Of a stretch of 64,000 nucleotides of DNA, positions 52,666-64,000 are shown piece by piece. Location of the stretch: positions 5,952,001 through 6,016,000 of the forward strand of contig NZ_CP051006.1 in assembly GCF_014673495.1 (NCBI RefSeq), written 5' to 3'. Position numbers and translations under genes: made by a program. Under the pieces are notes generated by a model. That model worked only from the letters and a program-made list of their open reading frames with translations, was not told where the DNA came from and searched no databases. How positions within the stretch are numbered: the first letter of the stretch is position 1; the number at the start of each line of letters is the position of its first letter. The stretch is from Streptomyces griseofuscus (lineage in GTDB: Bacteria; Actinomycetota; Actinomycetes; Streptomycetales; Streptomycetaceae).

Positions 52666-53212
52666 TCACGGCGTACGGCGCGGGCCGACGACGACGCCGG
52701 TGCCGCGGGGGTGGGGGAACACCTCCACCGGGTGCTCGTACACCTCGGACAGCAGGGGCTCGGTGAACACCCCCGCCGGTGGTCCCGCCGCCGCGACCCG
52801 GCCGCCGCGCAGGACGACCGCCCGGTGCGCGTAGGCCGCCGCGAGCGCCAGATCGTGCAGCACGACCACCACCGCGTCCCCGGCCCGCGCCCGCTCCCGG
52901 CACAGCCGCAGCACCGCCTCCTGATGCTTGAGGTCGAGCGCGGCGGTCGGCTCGTCGAGCAGCAGCGGCGGGGCGCGCTGGGCCAGCACCCGGGCCGGCG
53001 CGACCCGGGCCCGCTCGCCGCCGCTGAGCGCGCCGAACGGCCGCCCGGCGAAGCCGGTGACCTCGGTCGCCGCCATCGCCTCAGCGACAGCCAGGTCGTG
53101 AGTTCGGCGGCCGTCCACCCGCCGACCGGGCGGCCGTGTAGTCGTACGCCACCCCCGGCGGCCGGGACGTCCCCGCGAGCGCGCCCAACAGGGTCGACTT
53201 TCCCGCCCCGTG
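52666..53212 (-). pseudogene. hmuV-like: Heme ABC transporter ATPase (hmuV-like), decayed
   Basis: The 3' half is intact: LSGGERARVAPARVLAQ (signature), PLLLDEPTAALDLKHQ (Walker B) and VLHDLALAAAYAHRAVVLRGG. Upstream, the frame breaks twice. The Walker A (PHGAGKSTLLGALAG) is in one frame, DVPAAGGGVRLHGRPVGGW in another, and the ending in a third; the Q-loop stretch of about 45 residues is gone. The gene stops at Walker A, where it meets the stump of an opposite-strand gene. The HmuU and HmuT partners are absent, so this importer is dead. Confidence 0.82.
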
Positions 53213-53552
53213 TGGTGGGTTCCCTTCCTCGGCGGCTGGTTGATCCTCGACGGCCATGACCGCGCGGTCGTCGCGCTCGCCGAGGGCGGCACCCCGGAGT
53301 GCGTGGTGCTCACCCGGCTGCCGGAGGAGGCGCGGTGGCGCGAGGAGGCCGAGCAACTGACCGAGGGCCACCGGCAGCGCGCGGCGCGGCTCACCGCTGT
53401 CCCCGGGCACCGGCAAAAGGCCATGGACCAGGGGTACGGCGACCTCCTGGCCGGGCTGCCCTACGAGACTCCCCACCTGGCCCCTGCCCGGCGGCGCCCC
53501 CGCCTGGGACGCGCTCGCGGCGCGCGCGGTGTTTCAATTCCCCGGTGACTGA
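53213..53552 (+). pseudogene. C-terminal stump of an unrecognised protein
   Basis: A frame with strong Streptomyces codon bias (WWVPFLGGWLILDGHDRAVV, VVLTRLPEEARWREE, PGHRQKAMDQGYGDLLAGL) starts at the hmuV junction without a start codon of its own. It shifts frame near 53470 and then ends with PGGAPAWDALAARAVFQF at a TGA at 53552. I do not recognise the parent. It overlaps the PhzF start. Confidence 0.6.
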
Positions 53553-54189
53553 CTACGACGTACTGCGCGTCTTCTGCGCACCGCACGGCGGCTACGGCAA
53601 TGAGCTGGGCGTCGTCCGCGACGGCTCCACGCTGCCCGAGCCCGCCGACCGGCAGGCGTTCGCCGCCAAACTCGGCTTCAGCGAGACCGTGTTCGTGGAC
53701 GACCCCGAGCGCGGGGTGATCGACATCTACACGCCCTCCACCCGGCTGCGGTTCGCCGGATACCCGTGCGTCGGCGCCGCCTGGCTGCTGGACGTGCCCG
53801 AACTCGTCGTCCCGGCCGGGACGGTGGGCGCCCGGCAGGACGGCGAGTTCTGCTGGATCGAGGCCCGCCCGGAGTGGGCCGCGCCGCGCACCCTGCGCCG
53901 ATACCCGTCCCCCGCGGAGGTCGACGCGCTCCAAGTGCCCCCGCCCGGCGAGTGGTTGTACGCCTGGGCCTGGGAGGACGAGGCGGCCGGGCGGATCCGC
54001 GCCCGGGGCTTCCCCGGCCGCGGCGACGGCATCGAGGAGGACGAGGCCACCGGCGCGGCGGCGCTCCAGCTCACCGGCCGCCTCGACCGCGCCCTCAACA
54101 TCACCCAGGGCAAGGGCTCCCAACTCCTCACCGCCCCGCAGCCGGCGGGCTGGGTCGAGCTGGGCGGCCGGGTGTTCCTGGAGCGCTGA
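53545..54189 (+). CDS. PhzF-family protein, short form
   Basis: This 214-residue protein has the PhzF motifs (DVLRVFCAPHGGYGNELGVV, FAGYPCVGAAWLL and IEEDEATGAAALQLTG) but is shorter than the usual 260-300 residues. Its fold is that of diaminopimelate-epimerase-like isomerases. The start is a GTG inside the end of the preceding gene stump, suggesting it was once coupled to that gene. The reaction is unknown. Confidence 0.85.
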   Translation: MTDYDVLRVFCAPHGGYGNELGVVRDGSTLPEPADRQAFAAKLGFSETVFVDDPERGVIDIYTPSTRLRFAGYPCVGAAWLLDVPELVVPAGTVGARQDGEFCWIEARPEWAAPRTLRRYPSPAEVDALQVPPPGEWLYAWAWEDEAAGRIRARGFPGRGDGIEEDEATGAAALQLTGRLDRALNITQGKGSQLLTAPQPAGWVELGGRVFLER

Positions 54190-54223
54190 CCCCCGGCCTG
54201 GCACGCGCCGCGGGGCACGGGGC

Positions 54224-54871
54224 TCAGGCCGAGAGCGGGAACTCCTCGCCCAGGGCACGGAAGACGGCCGTGTTCAGGGCGAACGCCCGCTTGCACTCGG
54301 CCGTGACGCGCTGCTTCTCCAGGTCGTCCGCCCGTATCCCGTCCAGCAGTTCCCGGTACTCGCGCTTGAAGGCGGCCGGGTTGGAGATCTCCTCGAAGAC
54401 GTAGAAGCGCACCCCGGCGCCCTTCCTGGCGAAGCCCCAGGTCCTTTCCGCCCGGTCGCGGATGATCTGACCGCCCGACAGGTCGCCCAGGTAGCGGGTG
54501 TAGTGATGGGCGACGTACCCGCCGGGCCACTCCTCGGCGCACTCGCGCACCCGGTCGGCGTACGCCCGGGTCGCGGGCAGGGCGTCCAGGCCCGCCCGCC
54601 AGTCGGGGCCCCGCAGATGCGCCAGGTCCTGCTCCAGGGCGGCCAGCCGCAGCAGTTCCGGCCGGATGAACGGACCCGCCACCGGGTCGCCGGCCAGCCG
54701 CTCGGCCGCGCTCTCCAGTGCCTCGTAGACGAACCACAGCTGTTCGGTGTAGCGGGCGTAGGCGTCCACACCGAGCCGGCCGCCGAGCAGATCGCTCATG
54801 AACGTCGAGGTCTCCGCCTCCGTGTGCTGTTCGTGGGACGCGGTGCGGATGAGGCACGAGAAAGAGTCCAT
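54224..54871 (-). CDS. hmuO-like: Heme oxygenase (biliverdin-producing)
   Basis: This 215-residue protein opens heme to biliverdin, CO and free iron. The proximal His lies in RTASHEQHTEAETSTFM near residue 16 to 17, and the distal helix contains LGDLSGGQIIRD. The ATG at 54871 is preferred, with an AGGA 9 bases upstream. A near-perfect iron box begins 14 bases before the start, so it should be made only in low iron. It lies beside the decayed heme importer. Confidence 0.93.
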   Translation of the reverse strand: MDSFSCLIRTASHEQHTEAETSTFMSDLLGGRLGVDAYARYTEQLWFVYEALESAAERLAGDPVAGPFIRPELLRLAALEQDLAHLRGPDWRAGLDALPATRAYADRVRECAEEWPGGYVAHHYTRYLGDLSGGQIIRDRAERTWGFARKGAGVRFYVFEEISNPAAFKREYRELLDGIRADDLEKQRVTAECKRAFALNTAVFRALGEEFPLSA

Positions 54872-54884
54872 GAAGCACATCCTC

Positions 54885-54903
54885 TAAGGTAAGGCTTACC
54901 TAA
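54885..54903. promoter_or_regulatory. DtxR/DmdR-type iron box before heme oxygenase
   Basis: TAAGGTAAGGCTTACCTAA matches the consensus TWAGGTTAGSCTWACCTWA at 18 of 19 positions and is nearly palindromic. It overlaps the promoter region of the leftward heme oxygenase gene. Confidence 0.88.
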
Positions 54904-54967
54904 GTCAATGGCTTTACCGACCTCACGTCGGCAACGTTCCCGACAGTGTGTCGGTAAAATCGTACAA

Positions 54968-55002
54968 GAGAAGACCCGCCCTCGCAGGGGCGGGTTCTTC
55001 TC
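54968..55002 (-). terminator. Intrinsic-type terminator after map
   Basis: A stem of AGAAGAACCCGCCC with its complement GGGCGGGTCTTCT around a 6-7 base loop, followed on the minus strand by a T-rich run, lies 23 bases past the methionine aminopeptidase stop. Confidence 0.8.
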
Positions 55003-55025
55003 GGAGCGAGCGCTGGTCGGGGCGG

Positions 55026-55883
55026 TCAGGGCAGGGTCAGGATGTCCGCGCCGTCGTCCGTGACCACCAGCGTGTGCTCGAACTGCGCGGTGCGCCTGCG
55101 GTCCTTCGTCACGACCGTCCAGCCGTCCTCCCACATGTCGTACTCGTGGGTGCCCAGGGTCAGCATCGGCTCGATGGTGAAGGTCATGCCCGGCTGCATC
55201 ACCGTGGTGGCGTGCGGGCTGTCGTAGTGCGGGATGATCAGCCCGGAGTGGAACGACGAGTTGATGCCGTGCCCGGTGAAGTCCCGCACCACGCCGTAGC
55301 CGAACCGCTTGGCGTACGACTCGATGACCCTGCCGATGATGTTGATCTGGCGGCCCGGCTTGACCGCCTTGATCGCTCGGCTGAGGGCCTCGCGGGTGCG
55401 CTCCACCAGCAGCCGCGACTCCTCGTCCACGTCCCCGACCAGGTACGTGGCGTTGTTGTCGCCGTGCACCCCGCCGATGTACGCGGTCACGTCCAGGTTG
55501 ACGATGTCGCCGTCCTGGAGGACCGTCGAGTCCGGGATGCCGTGGCAGATGACCTCGTTGACCGAGGTGCACAGGGACTTGGGGAAACCGCGGTAGCCGA
55601 GCGTGGACGGGTAGGCGCCGTGGTCGCACATGTACTCATGGGCCACCTTGTCCAACTGGTCCGTGGTGACCCCGGGCGCGATGATCTTCGCGGCCTCCTC
55701 CATCGCCTGGGCGGCGATCCGCCCGGCGACCCGCATCGCCTCGACGGTCTCCGGGGTCTGCACCTCGGGCCCGGTGTACGGCGTCGGCGCGGGCTTGCCG
55801 ACGTACTCGGGGCGTCGGATGTTCCCCGGGACGGAGCGAATGGGGGACTGTTCCCCCGGTACGAGCAGCGACTGGCCAGACAT
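55026..55883 (-). CDS. map: Methionine aminopeptidase type I
   Basis: This 285-residue cytoplasmic metallopeptidase removes initiator Met. Metal ligands are Asp in DVTAYIGGVHGDNN (two Asp), His in TGHGINSSFHSG, Glu in TIEPML and Glu in QFEHTLVV. An N-terminal extension of about 40 residues is typical of the actinobacterial form. It is divergent from the 79-residue conserved gene. Confidence 0.96.
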   Translation of the reverse strand: MSGQSLLVPGEQSPIRSVPGNIRRPEYVGKPAPTPYTGPEVQTPETVEAMRVAGRIAAQAMEEAAKIIAPGVTTDQLDKVAHEYMCDHGAYPSTLGYRGFPKSLCTSVNEVICHGIPDSTVLQDGDIVNLDVTAYIGGVHGDNNATYLVGDVDEESRLLVERTREALSRAIKAVKPGRQINIIGRVIESYAKRFGYGVVRDFTGHGINSSFHSGLIIPHYDSPHATTVMQPGMTFTIEPMLTLGTHEYDMWEDGWTVVTKDRRRTAQFEHTLVVTDDGADILTLP

Positions 55884-55945
55884 GTCGGCGAGTCTATCCA
55901 GCGGGCATGGGGGAACATGTCGTTGGTCGGTGAGAGGAGCAGTCC

Positions 55946-56185
55946 ATGGCCCTGTTCAAGAAGCGAACCGTGGGCAAGCCGGGTGAGTGGTACTACTGCC
56001 TGGAGCACAAGAAGGTCGAGGAGGGGCCGGACTGTCCGGGCAAGGACCGGTTCGGGCCGTACGCCTCCCCGCAAGAGGCCCAGCACGCGATGGAGTTGGC
56101 GGCCGAGCGGAATCTGGAGTGGGAGAACGACCCCCGGTGGCACGACTCCTCCAAGACGGACTCCGGGGGCGCCGAGGAGGACTGA
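55946..56185 (+). CDS. Small conserved hypothetical protein
   Basis: This 79-residue hydrophilic protein has GEWYYCLEHKKVEEGPDCPGKDRFGPY and then an Ala/Glu-rich helix. It looks like a small cytoplasmic protein with one Cys-His-Cys arrangement (YCLEHK ... DCPG) that could bind a metal. GAGAGGAGCA precedes the ATG. It ends one base before the convergent MFS gene. Function unknown. Confidence 0.8.
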   Translation: MALFKKRTVGKPGEWYYCLEHKKVEEGPDCPGKDRFGPYASPQEAQHAMELAAERNLEWENDPRWHDSSKTDSGGAEED

Positions 56186-57463
56186 TCACACCTTCGCGGG
56201 GGCGGTCTCGGCGCGGCGCTCCCGCATCCGTACCGCGTGCGCGTTCGTCCGCGCGTCGTACGTCATCAGACCCGGCAGGCACAGCGCGAGCAGGCCCACC
56301 GCACCCGCGCAGGCCAGTCCGCCGCACGCGATGGACGTGCGCAGACCGGTCCACGCGGCGAGGCCGCCCGCGCGGACCTGGCCCAGCTGAGGACCTACGG
56401 AGTAGGACAGCAGTTCGATCCCGGCGAGTCGGCCGCGCAGCTCGTCGGGGATCGTCTGGTTCCACATGGCGGACCGGAAGATGCCGCTGACCATGTCGAA
56501 CCCGCCGGCGACGGTGAGCAGAAGCAGCACCAGCCAGACCTGGCGGGTCAGCCCCACCGCCGCGATCGACAGGCCCCAGCCGGCCGCCGCAAGCACCACC
56601 ATCAGGCCGTGCCGGTGCACCCGCGAGGCCCAGCCGCTGGTCAGGCTCACCAGCAGGGCCCCGGCCGGGATGCTCGCGTACATCAGCCCGAGCGCCCAGT
56701 CGGCGTCCAGCGCGTCGGCGAGGAACGGCAGCACCGCGAGCGGCATCGCCAGGGACATCGCCGCGAGGTCCACGACATAGGTGCCGAGGAGTTCCTTGCG
56801 GCTCCACGCGTACCGGGCGCCCTCCGCGATCGCCCGCAGCGAGGGCTTCGCGGCCTCGTGGGCGGCCGGGGAGGCCGCGATCCGCACGATGTACGCCAGC
56901 GAGACGGCGAAGGTCAGCACATCGACGGCGTACGCCCAGCCCAGGCCCGCGTACGCCACCACCACACCGGCGAGCGCCGGGCCCGCGACGCCGCCCACGG
57001 TCCAGCGCAGCGAGTTCAGCGAGGCCGCGGCGGGCATGTCGTCGTGCGCGACGATCCGCGGCCACAGCGAGTCCAGGGCCGGGCGCTGCACCGCGGCGAG
57101 CGCGGAGGAGAGCGCGGCGACGGCGTACAGGGGCCAGATCGCGGGGCCCGGGAGCAGGGCGTTGAGCAGCAGCACCGCACTGAGCAGCCCCTGCCCGGCC
57201 TCCGTCCACAGGATCAGGCCCCGCTTGTCCAACGCGTCGGCCAGCGCCCCGCCGTACAGCCCGCACACGATCAGCGGCAGCAGCTCCACCGCGCCGATCG
57301 CCCCGACGGCCGCGGTGGACTCCGTCAGGTCCTTCAACTGCACGGGCAGCGCGACCAGGGTCAGAAAACTGCCGAAGTTGCTGATCAGCCCCGACTTCCA
57401 CAACCGCCGGAAGTCGACGGAGGCCCGCCAGGGAGCAAGATCGGGAAGCAGCGCGGAAGTCAC
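56186..57463 (-). CDS. MFS transporter (enterobactin-exporter-like)
   Basis: This 425-residue, 12-TM protein has YGGALADALDKRGLI after TM2 (the MFS loop 2-3 motif) and the FRRLWKSGLISNFGSFLTLVALPVQL start typical of DHA3/EntS-like exporters. GTG at 57463 gives the standard N-terminus (TSALLPDLAPWRAS). The substrate is unknown. It is divergent from the F420 reductase gene. Confidence 0.88.
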   Translation of the reverse strand: MTSALLPDLAPWRASVDFRRLWKSGLISNFGSFLTLVALPVQLKDLTESTAAVGAIGAVELLPLIVCGLYGGALADALDKRGLILWTEAGQGLLSAVLLLNALLPGPAIWPLYAVAALSSALAAVQRPALDSLWPRIVAHDDMPAAASLNSLRWTVGGVAGPALAGVVVAYAGLGWAYAVDVLTFAVSLAYIVRIAASPAAHEAAKPSLRAIAEGARYAWSRKELLGTYVVDLAAMSLAMPLAVLPFLADALDADWALGLMYASIPAGALLVSLTSGWASRVHRHGLMVVLAAAGWGLSIAAVGLTRQVWLVLLLLTVAGGFDMVSGIFRSAMWNQTIPDELRGRLAGIELLSYSVGPQLGQVRAGGLAAWTGLRTSIACGGLACAGAVGLLALCLPGLMTYDARTNAHAVRMRERRAETAPAKV

Positions 57464-57624
57464 CCGGGAATGCTCGACCGAGGGGGGCGCGGGGGCAACT
57501 GCTTTTCTCCGCCCGCCCGTCGCCGACCACACCCGCGTACTACCCCGACCCCACCCGCGTACTTCCCGGCCGCACCTGTGCTCTTCCCGGTCACCGTGCG
57601 CACCCGGCGACGTAGAGTCGCCCC

Positions 57625-58329
57625 ATGACCTCTACCGACAGCGCACAGAAGGCCCCCGCCAAGGATCCCTGGGATCTGCCCGATGTCTCCGGGTACGTCG
57701 TCGGCGTGCTCGGTGGTACCGGGCCGCAGGGCAAGGGGCTCGCCTACCGGCTCGCCAGGGCCGGCCAGAAGGTGATCATCGGGTCCCGGTCCGCCGACCG
57801 CGCCCGGGCCGCCGCGGACGAGCTCGGCCATGGCGTCGAGGGCGCCGACAACGCCGAGGCCGCGCGCCGCAGCGACATCGTGATCGTCGCCGTACCGTGG
57901 GACGGGCACGGCGACACGCTGAAGTCGCTCGCCGCCGACCTGGCCGGCAAGCTCGTCGTGGACTGCGTCAACCCGCTCGGCTTCGACAAGAAGGGCGCCT
58001 ACGCGCTCAAGCCCGAGGAGGGCAGCGCCGCCGAGCAGGCCGCCGCGCTGCTGCCGGACTCCCGGGTCGCCGCCGCCTTCCACCATCTGTCGGCCGTCCT
58101 GCTCCAGGACCCCGAGGTCGAGCAGATCGACACCGACGTCATGGTGCTCGGCGAGGAGCGCGCCGACGTGGAGATCGTGCAGGCGCTCGCCGGGCGCATC
58201 CCCGGTATGCGCGGCATCTTCGCGGGCCGGCTGCGCAACGCCCACCAGGTCGAGTCCCTGGTCGCCAACCTGATCTCGGTCAACCGCCGCTACAAGGCGC
58301 ACGCGGGGCTCCGGCTCACCGACGTGTGA
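57625..58329 (+). CDS. npdG: F420-dependent NADP oxidoreductase
   Basis: This 234-residue Rossmann protein moves hydride between NADPH and cofactor F420. The dinucleotide loop GVLGGTGPQGKGLAYRLARAG is followed by IIGSRSADRA for NADP and then VIVAVPWDGH. F420H2 made here could feed the LLM-class oxidoreductase at about 8 kb. A hairpin follows the stop by about 50 bases. Confidence 0.93.
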   Translation: MTSTDSAQKAPAKDPWDLPDVSGYVVGVLGGTGPQGKGLAYRLARAGQKVIIGSRSADRARAAADELGHGVEGADNAEAARRSDIVIVAVPWDGHGDTLKSLAADLAGKLVVDCVNPLGFDKKGAYALKPEEGSAAEQAAALLPDSRVAAAFHHLSAVLLQDPEVEQIDTDVMVLGEERADVEIVQALAGRIPGMRGIFAGRLRNAHQVESLVANLISVNRRYKAHAGLRLTDV

Positions 58330-58381
58330 GCCGTTCTCCGGCGAGCCCGGGCCGACCTTCCTGTGAGCCGGCCATGGCCAT

Positions 58382-58413
58382 GGGGGACACTGTTCGCCGT
58401 AGCAGTGTCCCCC
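58382..58413 (+). terminator. Hairpin between npdG and a small membrane-protein gene
   Basis: GGGGGACACTG (58382-58392) and CAGTGTCCCCC (58403-58413) form a perfect 11-bp stem with a 10-base loop, 17 bases before the next start codon. It could end npdG transcription or mask the ribosome site of the small gene. Confidence 0.6.
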
Positions 58414-58430
58414 GACAGGAGCCACCCGTC

Positions 58431-58637
58431 ATGCCCCGCATCGCCCTCTACACCCTCGTCGTCTGCGTCCTCTCGCTGGCCGCGGCCGTGGTCTCCTTCG
58501 TACAGGGCAGCTGGCTGGGGATCGTCTGGGTGCTGCTGGCGGGCCTGTCGTCCAACATGACCTGGTACTACGTCAAGCGCGCCCGCGCCGCCGAGCGGGA
58601 CCGGGCCGCCCTTCAGGACGGGCCGGTCACGGGCTGA
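58431..58637 (+). CDS. Small two-TM membrane protein
   Basis: This 68-residue protein has two hydrophobic helices (residues 4-24 and 28-48), then a charged tail (YVKRARAAERDRA). CAGGAGC precedes the ATG. It overlaps the convergent protease gene by 11 bases. No family recognised. Confidence 0.75.
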   Translation: MPRIALYTLVVCVLSLAAAVVSFVQGSWLGIVWVLLAGLSSNMTWYYVKRARAAERDRAALQDGPVTG

Positions 58638-59433
58638 CCGTGCACACCTCCGGCGTCCCGTTCCAGAAGCGGTAGAGCCAGTACCCGCAGTCCGAGTAGG
58701 CCGAGTCCACCCCGAGCCCGCGCAGGATGTCGTGGATCAGGCCGAAGAACGCGATGTTCAGCGACGGGATCCACAGCAGCGCGAACACGATCAGCAGCCC
58801 GAACATCGGGAACGCCTCCACCTGCCGCTTCACCCTGTACGGCAGCCACGGCTCCAGTACGCCGTACCCGTCCAGGCCCGGCACCGGCAGCAGGTTCAGC
58901 AGCGCCGCCGTCACCTGGAGCAGCGCGAGGAACGCCAGCGCGAAGCGGAACACCATCGGCACCCCGTCCAGCGCGTGCAGCCAGAACGGCGCCGTGCACA
59001 CCACCGCGAACAGCGCGTTCGTCAGCGGGCCCGCCGCCGAGATCAGGCTCAGCCGTCCGCGGCCCCTGATCCGGCCCCGCTCGATGAACACCGCGCCGCC
59101 CGGCAGACCGATCCCGCCCATGATCACGAACAGCACCGGCAGCACGATGCTCAGCAGCGCGTGCGTGTACTTCAGCGGGTTCAGCGTGAGATAGCCCTTC
59201 GCGCCGATCGTGATGTCGCCGCTGTGCAGGGCGGTGCGCGCGTGCGCGTACTCGTGCAGGCACAGGGAGACGACCCAGGCGGCGGTCACGAACAGGAACA
59301 CCGCGATGCCCGGCCGCTGCGCGTACCCGGTCCAGGTGGCCCAGCCGGCCACCGCCGCGACGGCCAGGATCCCGATGAACACCGGGCTGATCCGCCGGTC
59401 GCCGCCGGATCGTCGGGTGGTGGCGGTGGTCAT
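58627..59433 (-). CDS. Site-2 protease family (M50) membrane metalloprotease
   Basis: This 268-residue, multi-TM protein has the zinc site HEYAHA within CLHEYAHARTALHSGD and a later NLLPVPGLDGYGVLEP, the LDG motif of the M50 family. It cleaves TM or near-membrane peptides. There is no PDZ domain. The 458 bases from 59434 to the SARP gene contain no gene I can support. Confidence 0.9.
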   Translation of the reverse strand: MTTATTRRSGGDRRISPVFIGILAVAAVAGWATWTGYAQRPGIAVFLFVTAAWVVSLCLHEYAHARTALHSGDITIGAKGYLTLNPLKYTHALLSIVLPVLFVIMGGIGLPGGAVFIERGRIRGRGRLSLISAAGPLTNALFAVVCTAPFWLHALDGVPMVFRFALAFLALLQVTAALLNLLPVPGLDGYGVLEPWLPYRVKRQVEAFPMFGLLIVFALLWIPSLNIAFFGLIHDILRGLGVDSAYSDCGYWLYRFWNGTPEVCTVSP

Positions 59434-59891
59434 GAGCGGCTCCTGTGGTGGGCGGACGGATCGAGGGGGCGGGCTGGTCGGACGGGCGGATCGGCGGGCC
59501 GGACGGCCCCGGCCGACACGCGGAAAACGTCTCGCACGTGCCGTCCGGTTCCTGGAGAGTGGGTGAATGCCACGGAAGAGCGCGCCCACGCGGACCGGCG
59601 GCGGGGATGCCGTGGGACGCCGTTCGCGGGGGACACCGGGCCGGAAGCAGGGTCCGGGCCGGGCCTGGTCCCGCCGCCCGCGGGGTGCCGTCTGGAACCG
59701 CTCGCCCGGTCCGTGACAATGGAGTCCGCCCAAGGTTGCCCGAACCGGTTCGAGGAGACCGGCCTCGGCGCCGCGGACGGCCCGCGCCGGATCCGTCGTA
59801 CCGTGGGCGTCCTCGTCACCCTGGACCTCACCGGGAGCGCCCGCCGCGCCCGGTGACCACCCCCTGACCACTTCCCGAGCCCCCGGAGACA

Positions 59892-63407
<3,516 letters not shown>

Positions 63408-63422
63408 CGTACGGCGCGAACG

Positions 63423-64000
63423 TCAGCTCTTCGTACGGAACTTGTGGATCGCGACCGGTGCCATCACCGCGGTGATCGCCACCGACCAGCCCACGGTCAC
63501 CCAGAGATCGTGTGTCACCGGGCCGCCGATCATCAGGCCCCGGGCCGCGTCCGCGAGCGTGGACAGCGGGTTGTAGTCGGTGAAGGCCTGGAGCCAGCCC
63601 GGCATCGACGCGGTCGGCGCGAAGATCGAGGAGCCGAACTGGAGCGGGAACAGCACCAGGAAGCCCACGCCCTGCACGGACTGCGCGCTCTTCAGGATCA
63701 CGCCGAGGGTGAGGAACACCCACATGATCGAGGAGGCGAACAGCGCCGACAGACCCACCGTGGCGAACAGGCCGGGCCAGTTGGTGATGTGGAAGCCGAC
63801 CAGCACGGCGACGACCATCAGGATGGCGGTCGCGAACAGCATCCGGCCCAGCTCCACCGCGATCTTCGCGAACAGCACCGAGCCGCGCCCGATCGGCAGC
63901 GACCGGAACCGGTCCATCACACCGCTGTTGAAGTCCTGGCTGAAGCCGGTGCCGACACCCTGGGACAGGGTCATGCTCATCATCGCGAGCATGCCCGGGA
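63423..64000 (-). CDS. ABC-2 type permease (DrrB-like), 5' end beyond window
   Basis: This membrane protein is seen for about 190 residues, ending at 63423. It has five visible TM segments and the cytoplasmic DRFRSLPIGRGSVLFAK loop typical of DrrB-type drug-efflux permeases, then VGFLVLFPLQFGSSIFAP. The gene reads leftward and is convergent with the SARP regulator. Its ATPase partner probably lies past the right edge. Confidence 0.9.
   Translation of the reverse strand, partial: PGMLAMMSMTLSQGVGTGFSQDFNSGVMDRFRSLPIGRGSVLFAKIAVELGRMLFATAILMVVAVLVGFHITNWPGLFATVGLSALFASSIMWVFLTLGVILKSAQSVQGVGFLVLFPLQFGSSIFAPTASMPGWLQAFTDYNPLSTLADAARGLMIGGPVTHDLWVTVGWSVAITAVMAPVAIHKFRTKS

Noticed and set aside
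59434..59891. 458-base gap between the protease and SARP genes tested for a hidden gene
   Set aside because: Both strands give only Arg/Pro/Gly-rich frames without ribosome sites or recognisable motifs.

Overview
The window is 64 kb of very GC-rich actinobacterial chromosome, almost certainly Streptomyces. The evidence is the extreme third-position G+C bias, GTG and occasional CTG starts, a type A RNase P RNA, F420-dependent enzymes, an AfsR-type SARP regulator, a whiJ-like XRE/DUF397/ATPase cluster, WXG100 proteins and DmdR/DtxR-type iron boxes.

Layout. 1-3.3 kb: MBL-fold hydrolase (cut by the left edge), aldehyde dehydrogenase, 3Fe-4S ferredoxin and a KstR-like TetR repressor. 3.5-6.8 kb: a glycosyltransferase, methyltransferase and alpha/alpha-toroid operon. 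6.9-13 kb: lipoprotein, F420-type oxidoreductase, membrane protein, amidase, methyltransferase and a 14-TM exporter with a C-terminal regulatory-like domain. 13.1 kb: a thiolase reduced to its two ends. 13.6-15 kb: second exporter. 15-18.7 kb: ABC exporter plus two-component operon. 19-22 kb: three lipid/steroid beta-oxidation-type genes. 22-30 kb: a 52-codon small gene, a propeller-like protein, Nif3, zinc ribbon, RNase H/phosphatase, KDPG aldolase, YaaA and an RNB ribonuclease. 29.5-30.1 kb: two gene stumps facing away from each other. 30.2-34.3 kb: AraC regulator, EamA transporter, rnpB and a whiJ-like cluster with a frameshifted regulator. 34.3-39.8 kb: an AT-richer polymorphic-toxin island. 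39.8-48.3 kb: housekeeping and accessory enzymes. 48.3-54.9 kb: the EfeUOB iron operon, a decayed heme ABC ATPase, PhzF and heme oxygenase. 55-64 kb: methionine aminopeptidase, an MFS transporter, F420:NADP reductase, a site-2 protease, a large SARP regulator and an ABC-2 permease cut by the right edge.

Four threads run through the region. (i) KstR-type operators (TGGAACnnGTTCTA-like) lie near the kstR-like gene, before the broken thiolase and before the Hsd4B-like hydratase, so scattered genes look like one lipid/steroid-catabolism regulon. (ii) Iron and heme handling is linked by iron boxes before efeO and heme oxygenase, while a hmuV-like gene has collapsed. (iii) Several genes carry deletion scars: thiolase, monooxygenase/TetR pair, hmuV with its neighbour, and the XRE regulator. 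(iv) A WXG100-linked RNase A-like toxin is followed by a Fic protein, unknown genes, an orphan RNase A C-terminal half and a CdiI_2-type immunity gene.

No tRNA, rRNA, CRISPR array or insertion sequence was recognised.
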